A stretch of 64,000 bases of DNA from CADEEN01 sp963816315 (GCA_963816315.1 CAWFJZ010000032.1:124001-188000), one strand, 5' to 3'; numbered from the stretch's first letter, positions 1-13,464 are shown. The notes: generated by a model not told the origin, from the letters alone. Made by a program: numbers and translations.

Positions 1-146
1 GGACATGGGCTTATCCGGAGGTGTTACTGGTGAGGCACGACTGTCGTGCCTGCGCTGTCAGACCAACAGGGCACTTATCACGCGGGAATCATTTGGACAC
101 AGCATCGGCGCTTACTTGTGCGCTTTGTCGTGGTCGCGGTGATCCC
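1..146. other. Left-edge non-coding stretch
   Basis: No convincing gene was found between the window edge and the 3' end of uvrA. The short open frame on the plus strand here has arginine/cysteine-rich composition typical of chance translation. The one notable structure is a palindrome at 33-51, listed separately. The stretch looks less GC-rich than its surroundings, as intergenic DNA often does. Confidence 0.5.
33..51. promoter_or_regulatory. 19-bp palindrome (9-bp arms, 1-nt centre)
   Basis: AGGCACGAC is followed by a single T and then its exact reverse complement GTCGTGCCT. There is no T-tract, so it is not an ordinary intrinsic terminator. An operator or attachment-like site is possible. 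The gene it would serve lies outside the window to the left. Confidence 0.35.
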
Positions 147-3021
<2,875 letters not shown>

Positions 3022-3063
3022 GGCCGGTCCCGTGAGGTCAACCGGGCATTATCGACAGCGCCG

Positions 3064-4209
3064 CTACCAGCGCGCCACTTCGGCAGTCCAGGCCTCGCGT
3101 TGAGAGGCGGTGATCGGCGCGCGCCAACTCTGGCCCTCGGCGGTGACATACAGCGCGCCGTCCTTGATCCAAAGGCTCGCGCGTGGCGGCGAACCCTGAT
3201 CGAGCACGAGCCAAGGGTCGGGCGGCAAAGCCGGCGGCACCGGCTCCCAATGGTCGCGCGTGGCTTCCTGCACCGACGCCCAGAGCGCACGCTGCGCCGG
3301 GCCATGCGCAACGCCGCCCGCCGAGCCTGCAGCCTGCCAGCGAGCGCCTGCGGCCAGCGCGGCGTCGATGGCCGACAAAGGCTCGGCCGCGCGCGCCTTG
3401 GCCGCCAACGACAGGCCGGCCGCGGGGGCAGAGCGGGCGGCTGCGGCGCCTTGCTGCCGCGCTAACGACGGCAAGTCACTCTCGTTGGCCGATGATCGGC
3501 GCTCGGCCGCGACGGCGGGCGCCGCAGCATCCGCAGCCGGCGCGGCCGGCGCGGCGGCTGGCGGCGGCACGGCCGGCGGTGTTGTTGCCGCAGCCTCTGC
3601 GGTCGGTACTGTGGCGGGCGCAGCCGGCGCCTCGGCCTTCAACCGCGCGCGCGCTTCGGCACGCACCGCAGCGTCCCTGCCGACGGCCTTGGGCGGTGGC
3701 TGCACGGCGAGCTTGTCCTTGGCCTCACGGAGGTCCGCAGCGACACCGCCCGCAGAGGCTGCGGCCACCGCGCCGGCGTCCGCCTTGGCTGCTTCGGCCG
3801 GCGGTGGGGTGGCAGACGCCGGGGCCACGCTCCGCTCATCGGCACGCCGGCCGAAGGGCACGTTGGGCGCGAACTCGGCCACCGGCGGCTCGCGCGTGCT
3901 CCACATCACACCGACCAGCGACGCCACGACCAGCGTGCCGAATGACGCCGCCACCTGCGGCTGCATCAGCCACGCCGACAGGCGCTGCCACCAAGGCGCT
4001 GGTTCGCCGAGCACCGGCCGCGCCGCGCTTCGCTGTGACTGTGCAGCGGCGGCTTGCGTGGACTGTGCAGCGGCTCGCGCCGCGGCGAGGATGCGCTCGC
4101 TGACCTCATGCGGCGGCAGCGCGTCGCGGTCCGGCGCGTGGCGCAGCGCGGCCAGCAGGTGCGCGTCCCGCGGATCGTCGTTGCCGTTGTCGTCGTCGCG
4201 TCGTGTCAT
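3064..4209 (-). CDS. Putative membrane-anchored anti-sigma factor partner of the adjacent ECF sigma factor
   Basis: The protein has 381 residues. An N-terminal cytoplasmic region contains HLLAALRHAPDRDALPP and a helical segment. One predicted membrane helix lies at about residues 87-104 (SFGTLVVASLVGVM). A long Ala/Pro-rich periplasmic part follows, ending in a more ordered tail with several tryptophans. No family is recognised by sequence. The ATG overlaps the stop of the upstream ECF sigma gene (ATGA at 4206-4209), so the two are translationally coupled, which is the usual arrangement for a sigma factor and its membrane-bound antagonist. The role is inferred from topology and context; a conserved zinc-binding anti-sigma motif was not seen. 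Confidence 0.6.
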   Translation of the reverse strand: MTRRDDDNGNDDPRDAHLLAALRHAPDRDALPPHEVSERILAAARAAAQSTQAAAAQSQRSAARPVLGEPAPWWQRLSAWLMQPQVAASFGTLVVASLVGVMWSTREPPVAEFAPNVPFGRRADERSVAPASATPPPAEAAKADAGAVAAASAGGVAADLREAKDKLAVQPPPKAVGRDAAVRAEARARLKAEAPAAPATVPTAEAAATTPPAVPPPAAAPAAPAADAAAPAVAAERRSSANESDLPSLARQQGAAAARSAPAAGLSLAAKARAAEPLSAIDAALAAGARWQAAGSAGGVAHGPAQRALWASVQEATRDHWEPVPPALPPDPWLVLDQGSPPRASLWIKDGALYVTAEGQSWRAPITASQREAWTAEVARW

Positions 4210-4835
4210 GACCCTTGTCCCGCCGGCAGAAAGGCGCCCATGCAGGTGCGCAGTTTGGACATCGCATAGCGCAGCCGGCTCTTCGCGGTTTCGAATCCCA
4301 CTTCGAGCGAGCGGGCAAGCTCTTCGAGCGCCAGGCCGTCTTCGTGGTGCAGCAGAAAGACGCTGCGCTGCGCCGCCGGCAGCGACTCCAGGCAGTTGAG
4401 CAGCCGCTGCCCTGCCGAGCGCCAGAAGGCCTCGTCTTCGACGCCCCCGGACGTTGCGGCAGGCCAGGCCTGCCACGCTTCGGAGGCAGGCGCGGGCTGC
4501 CAGGGCTGGCTCTCGCCGTCGTCATCGCCACTGCTGCTGTTGCTGATCTCGCGTCCGCTCTTCCTCAGCACGTCGATCGCGCGGTGGTGGGCCAGCGTGA
4601 ACAGCCAGGTGCGAAACGTCGCGCCCTGCGGCTGCCAGCGCTGGCGCGCGTGAACGACGCGCAGCCAGGTGTCCTGGAAGACCTCGTCGCCCTGCGTGCC
4701 GGCCTCGCGGCCGAGCAGGCGGCGCACGAAGCGGTACAGCGCGGCGTGGTGGCGCGCGTACAGGCGCTCGAAGGCACGCGCGTCGCCCTGCGCAAAGGCG
4801 TGCATCAGCGCGTCGTCGTTATCGTCGGAGGCCAT
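4206..4835 (-). CDS. ECF-family RNA polymerase sigma factor
   Basis: A sigma-70 family member of the extracytoplasmic-function type, directing RNA polymerase to a small regulon. Sigma region 2 is visible as FERLYARHHAALYRFVRRLL followed by VFQDTWLRVV and TWLFTLAHHRAIDVLRK. Region 4 is SLPAAQRSVFLLHHEDGLAL followed by FETAKSRLRYAMSKLR. An Asp/Ser/Trp-rich linker separates the two. The ATG at 4835 (MASDDNDD) is preferred, giving 209 residues; an upstream TTG at 4886 would add 17 residues. The gene overlaps the putative anti-sigma gene by 4 bp. No autoregulatory promoter could be identified confidently in the 4836-4951 gap. Confidence 0.88.
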   Translation of the reverse strand: MASDDNDDALMHAFAQGDARAFERLYARHHAALYRFVRRLLGREAGTQGDEVFQDTWLRVVHARQRWQPQGATFRTWLFTLAHHRAIDVLRKSGREISNSSSGDDDGESQPWQPAPASEAWQAWPAATSGGVEDEAFWRSAGQRLLNCLESLPAAQRSVFLLHHEDGLALEELARSLEVGFETAKSRLRYAMSKLRTCMGAFLPAGQGS

Positions 4836-4951
4836 CGTCGAAGCGGGAGTGTCGGTCGTCTCGGTTTGTACGCGGCAGCCCTGCAAACGGGGTTACGCGC
4901 GATTTGCGCCGGCGCATTGAAGTCTCGACGCGGCGGGTTCATCATGCCGCC

Positions 4952-5329
4952 GTGAAGGCTCGGCTCATCTTCGTTGCAACGGCGCTGTGCGCGGCACTCG
5001 CTGCCTGCGGCGTCGGCGTGTCGCTGGGCATCGGCCCCGACGATGACCCGCCCAGCGTCAGCCTGGCCGCCGCGCCTTCAGAGGCCGCGCCGGGCGAACG
5101 CATCGGTCTGGTCGCGGCGGCGAGCGACGACTACGTGGTGCGTGAGGTGCTTTTCTTCCGCGTCGATGGCGGCAGCGACGTTTTCCTCGGGCGCGACGGC
5201 AGCGAGCCCTACGCCATCGAGACCGCGCTGCCCGCCGATGCGACCGGTGAAGTGCGCTATTTCGCGCGCGCGGTGGACGACGCGGGGCAGGAAGCGGACA
5301 GCCGGGAGGTCGCGGTCGCGGTGCGCTGA
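4952..5329 (+). CDS. Small lipoprotein with an Ig-like fold domain
   Basis: The GTG at 4952 starts a lipoprotein signal, VKARLIFVATALCAALAAC, whose lipobox LAAC places the acylated Cys at residue 19. The mature part resembles bacterial Ig-like domains that precede catalytic domains: PPSVSLAAAPSEAAPGERIG, then YVVREVLFFRVDG and a terminal GEVRYFARAVDDAGQEA. An in-frame ATG at 4904 would put 16 charged residues before the signal and is less likely. The gene diverges from the sigma/anti-sigma pair. No enzymatic motif is present; the role is unknown. Confidence 0.65.
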   Translation: MKARLIFVATALCAALAACGVGVSLGIGPDDDPPSVSLAAAPSEAAPGERIGLVAAASDDYVVREVLFFRVDGGSDVFLGRDGSEPYAIETALPADATGEVRYFARAVDDAGQEADSREVAVAVR

Positions 5330-5430
5330 CTCTCGTCACCGCGCTGATGTGGGGTGGCGGAGCCGGCGCTCACGGCACTCGCGCCGTTGACGTCTGGACG
5401 TCTATACTCGCCGCATCTCAAGGAGACGGC

Positions 5431-6558
5431 ATGCGCAGAAGGCCCGGCGAAGTGCGAGACGCGATTGTTCAGGTGCTGAGCGAGCGGCCGGGTGCGGTAT
5501 CGGTGAAAGAAATAGCGGATGGAGTCGCGGACCTGATAGGCGATGTGCCGCCGTCGTCGGTACGCTCGTACTTGCAACTCAACACGCCGACGTTGTTCGC
5601 GCGCATGGACCGTGCGCAGTACGTGCTCAATGGCTTCGAGGAGCCGCATCGTCCGCCACCTGCCGCGCGCGCGCGCGGCGTTGCGCCGTTCAGGTTCGGC
5701 GATGCGACGCTTCACCTTGGCGACTGCTCAGCCTGGCTCGACGCACAGCCGCCCCGTTCGGTCCAGGCCGTGGTGACGGACCCGCCTTACGGCCTGGTCG
5801 AGTATTCCGACGTTGAGCAAGACAAGTTGCGTCGCGGCAAGGGCGGTGTCTGGCGCATTCCGCCGAGCTTCGACGGTGCGACGCGTGCGCCGCTGCCGCG
5901 GTTCACCGTGCTCACCGCGAGTGACCTGACGGCGTTGGAGCGTTTCTTCTTTGCCTGGGGCCGCGGCTTGATGCGTGTGCTGGTACCGGGCGCCAACGTG
6001 GTGGTGGCCAGCAACCCGCTGCTGTCGCATGTGGTGTCGGGCGCGCTCGCGCGTTCGGGGCTCGAGCGCCGCGGCGAGTTGGTGCGGCTGGTGATGACGA
6101 TGCGAGGCGGGGACCGCCCCAAGGCGGCGCATGTCGAGTTCCATGACGTGAGCGTGATGCCGCGTTCGATGTGGGAGCCGTGGTTGCTGTTTCGCAAGCC
6201 GATCGAAGGCCGCGTTCAGGACAACCTGCGCAAGTGGGGCACCGGCGGCTTTCGCCGCGTGTCGCCGACGAAACCTTTCGGCGATGTGATCGAGTCGGCG
6301 CCGACACGCGCTGCTGAACGAAAGCTCGCCAACCACCCGAGCTTGAAGCCGCAAGCGTTCTTGCGCAAGGTGGTGCGTGGCGTGTTGCCGCTAGGCGAGG
6401 GCACGGTGCTCGATCCGTTTGCGGGTTCGGGCTCGACGTTGGCCGCAGCCGAAGCCGTCGGCTATCGGAGTGTCGGCATCGAGCGCGACAAGGCCTATTT
6501 CGAGCTCGCAGCCGAGGCGATTCCGCGCCTGGCGGCCCTGCGCATCGACGCGCCGTAG
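5431..6558 (+). CDS. Site-specific DNA methyltransferase (N4-C/N6-A, beta-type motif order) with N-terminal helical domain
   Basis: A 375-residue amino-methyltransferase that transfers the SAM methyl group to an exocyclic amine of A or C in a specific site. The catalytic motif DPPYG is at residues 117-121 and the SAM-binding motif DPFAGSGST is near residue 330; catalytic before SAM-binding is the beta-class order. The target-recognition region lies between them. Residues 1-70 form a separate domain (EVRDAIVQVLSERPGAVSVK, then SSVRSYLQLN and ARMDRAQYVLNG), reading like a winged-helix or HARE-HTH-type module. The start at 5431 has AAGGAG about six bases upstream. The gene is convergent with the putative nuclease gene, with a 10-bp gap, consistent with a type II system. 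Specificity cannot be read from sequence. Confidence 0.85.
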   Translation: MRRRPGEVRDAIVQVLSERPGAVSVKEIADGVADLIGDVPPSSVRSYLQLNTPTLFARMDRAQYVLNGFEEPHRPPPAARARGVAPFRFGDATLHLGDCSAWLDAQPPRSVQAVVTDPPYGLVEYSDVEQDKLRRGKGGVWRIPPSFDGATRAPLPRFTVLTASDLTALERFFFAWGRGLMRVLVPGANVVVASNPLLSHVVSGALARSGLERRGELVRLVMTMRGGDRPKAAHVEFHDVSVMPRSMWEPWLLFRKPIEGRVQDNLRKWGTGGFRRVSPTKPFGDVIESAPTRAAERKLANHPSLKPQAFLRKVVRGVLPLGEGTVLDPFAGSGSTLAAAEAVGYRSVGIERDKAYFELAAEAIPRLAALRIDAP

Positions 6559-6568
6559 CGGCGCGCTG

Positions 6569-7171
6569 TCACGCTCGATAGACCCAGTGGGTGCGCAGTT
6601 TGGCGATGCCCTGGGCATGCAGCGTTGCCGTGCGCGTGCCGAGTTCTCCGCGCGCGTTTTTCCGGAAGTCGTCGATGCCGACTTGGCCGAGGTAGATTTC
6701 GGTGAAGGTCATCGCCCGGCGGTCGATGGCCGGTTCGGTTTGCCCATCGATCTGGTAAACGAAGACGCACATCCATTGGTTGCGCGCGCCATGCGTATCG
6801 ACGGCACCGCCAGCCTTGCGTGTCGTCTTGATCTCGACGCCTTGCTCGCCCGCCTTGACGGCGTTGTTCGGGTACTGACCGCGCACGACCAGGTCAGGGT
6901 GGCCGTTGAAGTAGGCATTGACGGTCAGAGTACGCGAATGCTTGGCCAGGCTCGCTGTCAGCATGTCCGACAAGACGCCGGACATGATCGCGGGCCGCAA
7001 CGTGTCGTCCAGTCGTTCCAGGCCTTTGGCGGTGAGGCCGGTGTTGACGTCGTAGAAGAAGTCATAGACATCTTGCGCTGCAAGGCGAAAGTCCTCGAGT
7101 CGCAGCTCGTACGGCAACTTGGCTTGCGGATTGAGCCGCGAAGGATCGAGCGTGTTGCGGATGATCGGCAT
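6569..7171 (-). CDS. Putative type II restriction endonuclease (PD-(D/E)XK-like)
   Basis: A 200-residue protein of no named family that I recognise. It carries a plausible PD-(D/E)XK core: HPDLVVRG (P92, D93) followed by GVEIKTTRK (E113, K115), then a segment with aromatic and hydrophobic residues (NQWMCVFVYQID). Motif spacing and size fit a small type II nuclease. The gene lies tail to tail with the methyltransferase, which supports the assignment. It also sits 6 bp downstream of recQ on the same strand, so it may be transcribed from the recQ promoter. The reading frame is intact. An alternative is a non-restriction nuclease of the same fold. Confidence 0.65.
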   Translation of the reverse strand: MPIIRNTLDPSRLNPQAKLPYELRLEDFRLAAQDVYDFFYDVNTGLTAKGLERLDDTLRPAIMSGVLSDMLTASLAKHSRTLTVNAYFNGHPDLVVRGQYPNNAVKAGEQGVEIKTTRKAGGAVDTHGARNQWMCVFVYQIDGQTEPAIDRRAMTFTEIYLGQVGIDDFRKNARGELGTRTATLHAQGIAKLRTHWVYRA

Positions 7172-7177
7172 CGCAGT

Positions 7178-9059
<1,882 letters not shown>

Positions 9060-9132
9060 GGTGCGGATTGTCGCTGGCCCGGTGTAGGCTGTTCGCCATC
9101 ACGAAAGTCGATCAACGAGGGAGGAGCCCGCC

Positions 9133-9675
9133 ATGGCCGAACTGAGCAGCAGCAACAACCCCTACGCGCCGCCGACGGCGCGCGTGCAGGACATCCACGA
9201 CAACAGCCAGACGCAGCCGATCCATCTCTGGTCGGCCGCCGGCCGCATGGGGCGCCTGCGCTACATCGCCTGGTCGGTGCTCGGCTCGTTCGCCATCATG
9301 CCGGTGGCGGCGGTCGCCGGCGTCCTGGCCGCGGCCATCGGCTCCGAGGCCGTGCTCTACGTGCTGCTCGGCGCGGCCTACATCGCCTACTTCGTCGTCT
9401 GGGGGATGTGGACGGTGCAGCGCTGTCACGACATGGACTGGAGCGGTTGGGCGGCGCTGCTGATGATCATTCCGCTGGTCGGCCTGATCTTCTGGTTCGT
9501 GCCCGGCACGCCGGGGAAGAACCGCTTCGGCGCACCGCCACCGCCGAACCCTCGCGGCATGGCCTGGCTGGTGGCGATTCCGCTCGTGCTGTTCATCGTC
9601 GGCATCCTGGCCGCGATCGCGCTGCCGGCGTACAGCGACTACACCAAGCGCGCCCGCGCGGTGCAGACGAGATGA
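9133..9675 (+). CDS. DUF805 membrane protein with a C-terminal pilin-like helix
   Basis: A 180-residue inner-membrane protein. The middle carries the DUF805 signature (AAGRMGRLRYIAWSVLGSF, then RCHDMDWSGWAALLMIIPLV) and about four hydrophobic segments. Its last 30 residues, VLFIVGILAAIALPAYSDYT followed by KRARAVQTR, closely resemble the N-terminal helix of type IV pilins just after the processing site, although no GFTLIE-type cleavage motif precedes it. The RBS GGGAGGAG sits just upstream. The stop overlaps the start of a 53-residue frame. DUF805 function is unknown; the C-terminal similarity is seen in sequence and its meaning is inferred. Confidence 0.8.
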   Translation: MAELSSSNNPYAPPTARVQDIHDNSQTQPIHLWSAAGRMGRLRYIAWSVLGSFAIMPVAAVAGVLAAAIGSEAVLYVLLGAAYIAYFVVWGMWTVQRCHDMDWSGWAALLMIIPLVGLIFWFVPGTPGKNRFGAPPPPNPRGMAWLVAIPLVLFIVGILAAIALPAYSDYTKRARAVQTR

Positions 9676-9833
9676 ATGCCGCCGACCTGCGCACGCGGCT
9701 CGTGCGCAACATCGATCAAGTCAAGCTCGAACGCCAGGAGCGCGCGCCGCTGTACGACACGCGCTGCGGCCGCGTCACCGACGGCACCGCGGCGGCCAAG
9801 CTCGGCGCAGGCTTCGACATCCTGGAGCCCTAA
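9672..9833 (+). CDS. Possible small protein coupled to the DUF805 gene
   Basis: A 53-residue open frame beginning MNAADLRTRLVRNIDQVKLE and ending in GAGFDILEP. Its ATG overlaps the DUF805 stop (ATGA), which favours coupled translation. Composition is balanced, unlike chance GC-rich frames. No family is recognised. The end overlaps the 3' end of the convergent DUF1501 gene by a few bases. Confidence 0.4.
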   Translation: MNAADLRTRLVRNIDQVKLERQERAPLYDTRCGRVTDGTAAAKLGAGFDILEP

Positions 9834-11044
9834 ACCAAGCTCAGATCGTGCGCCTTCGCGCCGGGAAACACTCGCTCCAACGGTGCTGCGCCGAGTCCGT
9901 ACTGACGCGCGAACAAACCGCCGAGCACCGCGCGGTACTCGTTCAACACCGGGAAGTCGCGGTTCTGGAACAGCGTGGCCTGCGTGATCTCTTGCTGTTC
10001 GCCAACGATGCGTCCGCCCCGGACGGCGCCACCCATGACCCAGAACACGCTGCCGTGGCCGTGGTCGGTGCCGCGGTTGCCGTTCTCGCGGAAGGTGCGG
10101 CCGAACTCGCTGATGACGACGACGACGGTGTGTTGCCAGGCAGGGCCCATCTCCTGCGCAAAACCGGACAGTCCACGGCCGAGTTCGCCGAGCTTGGTGG
10201 CCAGCGTGCCCGTCGCACCGCCTTGGCCGACATGCGTGTCCCAGCCGCCGACGTCGATGAAGCCGAGGGCAAAGCGCTCGCGCATCACGCGCGCGACGCG
10301 GCGTGCCTCGCCTTCGAAGCCTTTGCTGGTGATGGCGTTGCGGCTCGCCGCTTCCATCTCGCCCAATCCCATCGACGACGCCGACTCCATGCTGCGCATG
10401 ACTTCATCGCGCGTCTCGAACCCGCCGGCCACCGCGCCGGCCAGGCGCGTGTTGGCGTACATCGAGCGGATGACTCGGCCTGCTGGCTGTTGACTTGCGG
10501 TTTGCCGGCGCTGCCCAGCGCCATGTTGGTCACCGCGGGCTGGCCGCGAAAGACCAGCGGCAGTTGATCGGTGAAGGCGATCGCGCGGCTGCTGCCGGAT
10601 GCGCCGAGCACGCCGGCCAGACGGTTCAGGAAGCCCGACTGAAAGTCGCGCGTGCCTTGCAGCGGCTGGCCGAGCTCGATGCTGTCCTGCGTTTCGAAGT
10701 GGCTGCGCGAGGTGTCTTCGCTGCCGGCAAACGGCACGAAGGCGAGCTGGCCCTGTTGCCACAACGGCAGCATCGTGTCCTTCAGCGCAGGATGCAGCGC
10801 CCACTGCGCGTCGAGTTCGAGCGCGGCGTTGGCGTCGCCCGCATTCGGTTTGGCAATGGCGATGTTGGGCCGCGACTCGTAGTAGAACGGGCTGGCATGC
10901 GGCACCAGCAGATTGGCGCAGTCGTAGGCGCCGCGCAGGAAGACCATCAAAAAGCGCGGCTCGTTGCCCGTCGTGGCCGCGAGCGCAAAGCGCGGTGCGC
11001 GCAGCCGTGAGCGTGAGTGCGGCCAAAACGTGTCGTCGTTGCAT
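9830..11044 (-). CDS. DUF1501 family secreted protein (two frameshifts as assembled)
   Basis: DUF1501 proteins belong to the alkaline-phosphatase/sulfatase-like fold and are generally exported. The N-terminus MQRRHVLAALTLTA is an arginine-containing export signal. Further on are FLRGAYDCANLLVP, ARVMRERFALGFIDVGGWDT, a VISEFGRTF block and NRGTDHGHGSVFWVMGG, all characteristic of the family. Two one-base errors break the frame: an extra base near 10998-11001, and a missing base near 10473-10475 where SQQAE should continue to VIRSMYANT. The start ATG at 11044 follows AAGGAG. It is 11 bp downstream of the DUF1800 gene, its usual operon partner. Function is not established. Confidence 0.85.
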   Translation of the reverse strand: MQRRHVLAALTLTAARTALCARGHDGQRAALFDGLPARRLRLRQSAGAACQPVLLRVAAQHRHCQTECGRRQRRARTRRAVGAASCAEGHDAAVVATGPARLRAVCRQRRHLAQPLRNAGQHRARPAAARHARLSVGLPEPSGRRARRIRQQPRDRLHRSTAAGLSRPARGDQHGAGQRRQTASQQPAGRVIRSMYANTRLAGAVAGGFETRDEVMRSMESASSMGLGEMEAASRNAITSKGFEGEARRVARVMRERFALGFIDVGGWDTHVGQGGATGTLATKLGELGRGLSGFAQEMGPAWQHTVVVVISEFGRTFRENGNRGTDHGHGSVFWVMGGAVRGGRIVGEQQEITQATLFQNRDFPVLNEYRAVLGGLFARQYGLGAAPLERVFPGAKAHDLSLV

Positions 11045-11055
11045 CACGAGGCTCC

Positions 11056-12646
11056 TTATCGAACCATGAACTCAGGCGCGGCGAAGAAGTAGGCGTTCCA
11101 TTCCTGCGGCGTCGTCGCGCGGCCGAGCGCCGAGCGTGTGGCCGGCGACAGCGCGGCCTGCCAGCTTTGTTGGACCTGCGGCCGGTTGAGTTGCGGCAGC
11201 GCGCGCGCTTGCGCTTCTTTCTGTTGCACCGGGTCCGGCGCTGCGCCGTCGGGGCGAAACAGATTCGCATTGCCGCTGCCGATCTGCCGCGCCACGTCGA
11301 AGCGCACCGCCATCTGCCCGGGGCTCGCCCATGCGGCTTCGTTCAGCGGATAGCCGTCGGGCGTCTGGCGGTTGTACGGGGCCTGGCCCATGCGGTAGAG
11401 CGCGTTGACGATCGGCTGTGCGTTGACGATCGGCTCGCGGTCGTAAGCCAGGCGCACGGCCGAGACGAGGTAGTGCGTCGGGTCCTTGAACTTGCCTTGT
11501 CCTGCGTCCAACGAAGCCTGGAACTCGGGCGCCTCGAACATCAGACGCAGCACCTCGGCGATGCGGCCATCGCTTTGCAGGAAGCGCTGCGCCATGCGCT
11601 CGACCAGCGCCGGCGGCGGCTGGTCGGCAACGAAGTACGCGGCGATCTTGCGCGAGACGAAGCGCGCCGTGCTCGGGTGTTGGGCCAGGCGGTCGAGCAC
11701 TTCGTCGATCTCGTCGAAGCCGCGGCCTTTGATCTGCTGGCCGAGCACGCGCTTGTCGCCCATGTCGTGGCGCTGCGGGTTGAACAGCACGAGGCCGCGC
11801 GCGACGACCAGCGATTGCAGTTGCGGCCGCACGCTGCGGCGGCTGGCCGGAGAGATTGACGCCGAGGCCGGTGAGCACACGCGCCAGCTCCTGCACGTCG
11901 GTTTGCGCATAGCCGCCATCGACACCGAGCGTGTGCAGCTCCAACAGCTCGCGCGCGTAGTTTTCGTTGATGCGGTTGGCGGCGTTGGCTCGTTGTCGAG
12001 GTAGCGCAGCATCGCCGGGTGCAGCGCGCTGGCGCCGAGCAGGTCGCGGAAACGGCCGAGCGCATGGGCACGCAAGGCCTCTTCGTAGCCGCCGACCATG
12101 GCCCGCAGGTTGTGCTTGTACTGGTGCACGTTGAAGTGGTTGAACCAGAACCACGTCATCTGCTCGCGCAACTGCGCCGGCGAATAGACCGCGCGCAGCA
12201 CCATGCGCGCGCTGGCCTCGCGTGCCAGGCGCGTCAGCTCTTGCTGATAGGTCTGCTGGGCCTGCTTCTTCTGTTCATCGTCGGCCACGGCATCGGCGGC
12301 CTTGCGCTGCTGCTCCATCTCCATCACCAGCGTGTCCATCGGCGTGCGCGTGATGCGCAGGGCGTCGATCTGCGCCTGCACCGCCGCCGGCAGCGTGGCC
12401 GGCGTGCGTGCGTCGAGCTGGCGAGCGAGGAAGCGCTCGCGGCCCTGGCGCGAGAGCTGCGCCGACGACGACGCGCTGGCGCCCCAGGTCGCGCGGTTGA
12501 GCCAGGCCAGGTCGGCCGCCGACAAGGGCCACGCCTTCGGGCGGCGGCGCGGCATCGTCACCGAGCGTCGCGCAGCCGGCCAGCCACGCCGGCACCGACA
12601 ACGCGCTGACATGCGCCAGCGCCTGGCGCCGGGTCAATGAGGTCAT
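11056..12646 (-). CDS. DUF1800 family protein (three frameshifts as assembled)
   Basis: DUF1800 proteins are large exported proteins almost always paired with DUF1501. The start MTSLTRRQALAHVSALSVPA leads to AWLAGCATL, a lipoprotein-like or Tat-like leader. Then come AWLNRATWGAS, QMTWFWFNHFNVHQYKHNLR, RINENYARELLELHTLGVDG and RFVSRKIAAYFV, the family hallmarks. Frame breaks are an extra base near 12538-12540, a missing base near 11989 (LDNE should continue to ANAANRINENYARE) and an extra base near 11824-11840. The repaired product is about 530 residues. It lies upstream of and close to the DUF1501 gene, with its ATG at 12646 diverging from ssb. Confidence 0.83.
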
Positions 12647-12767
12647 GCACGGCCTTTCATTCAAGGGAGCAACGCCGCGCGGCGCGGCAGCGTGCACCGG
12701 GCATGCGTCACAATCTGTTGGCAGCGGCGGGGCGTTCCCGCAGCCCCTCGTCTCGGAGCATCTTGAT

Positions 12768-13232
12768 ATGGCCTCGGTCAACAAAGTCATCATCGTCGGC
12801 AACCTCGGCAAGGATCCCGAGATCCGCACCTTCCCCGACGGCGGCACGATCTGCAACGTCACCATCGCGACCTCGCGCCAGTGGAAGGACAAGACCAGCG
12901 GCGAGAAGCAGGAGGAAACCGAATGGCACCGCGTCGTCTTCCGCGACCGCCTGGCCGAAATCGCCGGCGAGTATCTGCGCAAAGGCAAGCAGGTCTATGT
13001 CGAGGGCCGGCTGAAGACGCGCAAGTACCAGGACAAGGACGGCGCCGAGAAGTTCATCACCGAGATCACGGCTTACGAGATGCAGATGCTGGGCAACCGC
13101 GAAGGCATGGGCGACGGCGAGTCGCGCGGCGGCGCCCCGGCGGCGCGGCCGGCGGCCGGTGGAAGTAGCAAACCGGCGCCGCAGAAGTCGTCCACCGGCT
13201 TCGACGACATGGACGACGACATCCCGTTCTGA
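12768..13232 (+). CDS. ssb: Single-stranded DNA-binding protein SSB
   Basis: SSB coats single-stranded DNA during replication, repair and recombination. The 154-residue protein has the OB-fold block MASVNKVIIVGNLGKDPEIR, VTIATSRQWKDK, ETEWHRVVF and KGKQVYVEGRLKTRKYQDKD, a Gly/Ala/Pro-rich linker and the acidic interaction tip DDMDDDIPF. The start at 12768 was chosen because all SSBs begin at the OB fold; the frame stays open 41 codons upstream without homology. A strong intrinsic terminator follows. In many Burkholderiales ssb lies near uvrA; here they are about 10 kb apart. Confidence 0.97.
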   Translation: MASVNKVIIVGNLGKDPEIRTFPDGGTICNVTIATSRQWKDKTSGEKQEETEWHRVVFRDRLAEIAGEYLRKGKQVYVEGRLKTRKYQDKDGAEKFITEITAYEMQMLGNREGMGDGESRGGAPAARPAAGGSSKPAPQKSSTGFDDMDDDIPF

Positions 13233-13260
13233 TCACCGACACGCCTCCCGGCTTCGAAAC

Positions 13261-13288
13261 GCCCCGCCTCTCGCGGGGCGTTTTGTTT
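13261..13288 (+). terminator. Intrinsic terminator after ssb
   Basis: A 7-bp GC stem (GCCCCGC at 13261-13267 pairing with GCGGGGC at 13273-13279) has a 5-nt loop and is followed by TTTTGTTT. It lies 28 bp after the ssb stop. Confidence 0.85.
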
Positions 13289-13464
13289 GGTGAGCGGGGG
13301 TTTGCCGTTGCGTTTGCAATGCCCTGGACGCAGCACTCGCATCGAGTTGCACTTTGTAGTAGCTTTTTAAACCATTCAGTTCAACATGGCACCTCGGCAG
13401 TTTTGCCGCTGGACGCCGTTCGGCTCGCGATTCGGTGCCTGAAGTTCAGGATGGAGATCCCAAC
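13289..13464 (+). promoter_or_regulatory. Upstream region of the first fasciclin gene
   Basis: This spacer contains a comparatively AT-rich patch (TTGCACTTTGTAGTAGC followed by TTTTTAAACC) at about 13347-13373 that could hold a promoter. A 13-bp palindrome CCTGAAGTTCAGG lies at 13439-13451, close to the start codon. Neither matches a known operator. No gene is supported here. Confidence 0.35.
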
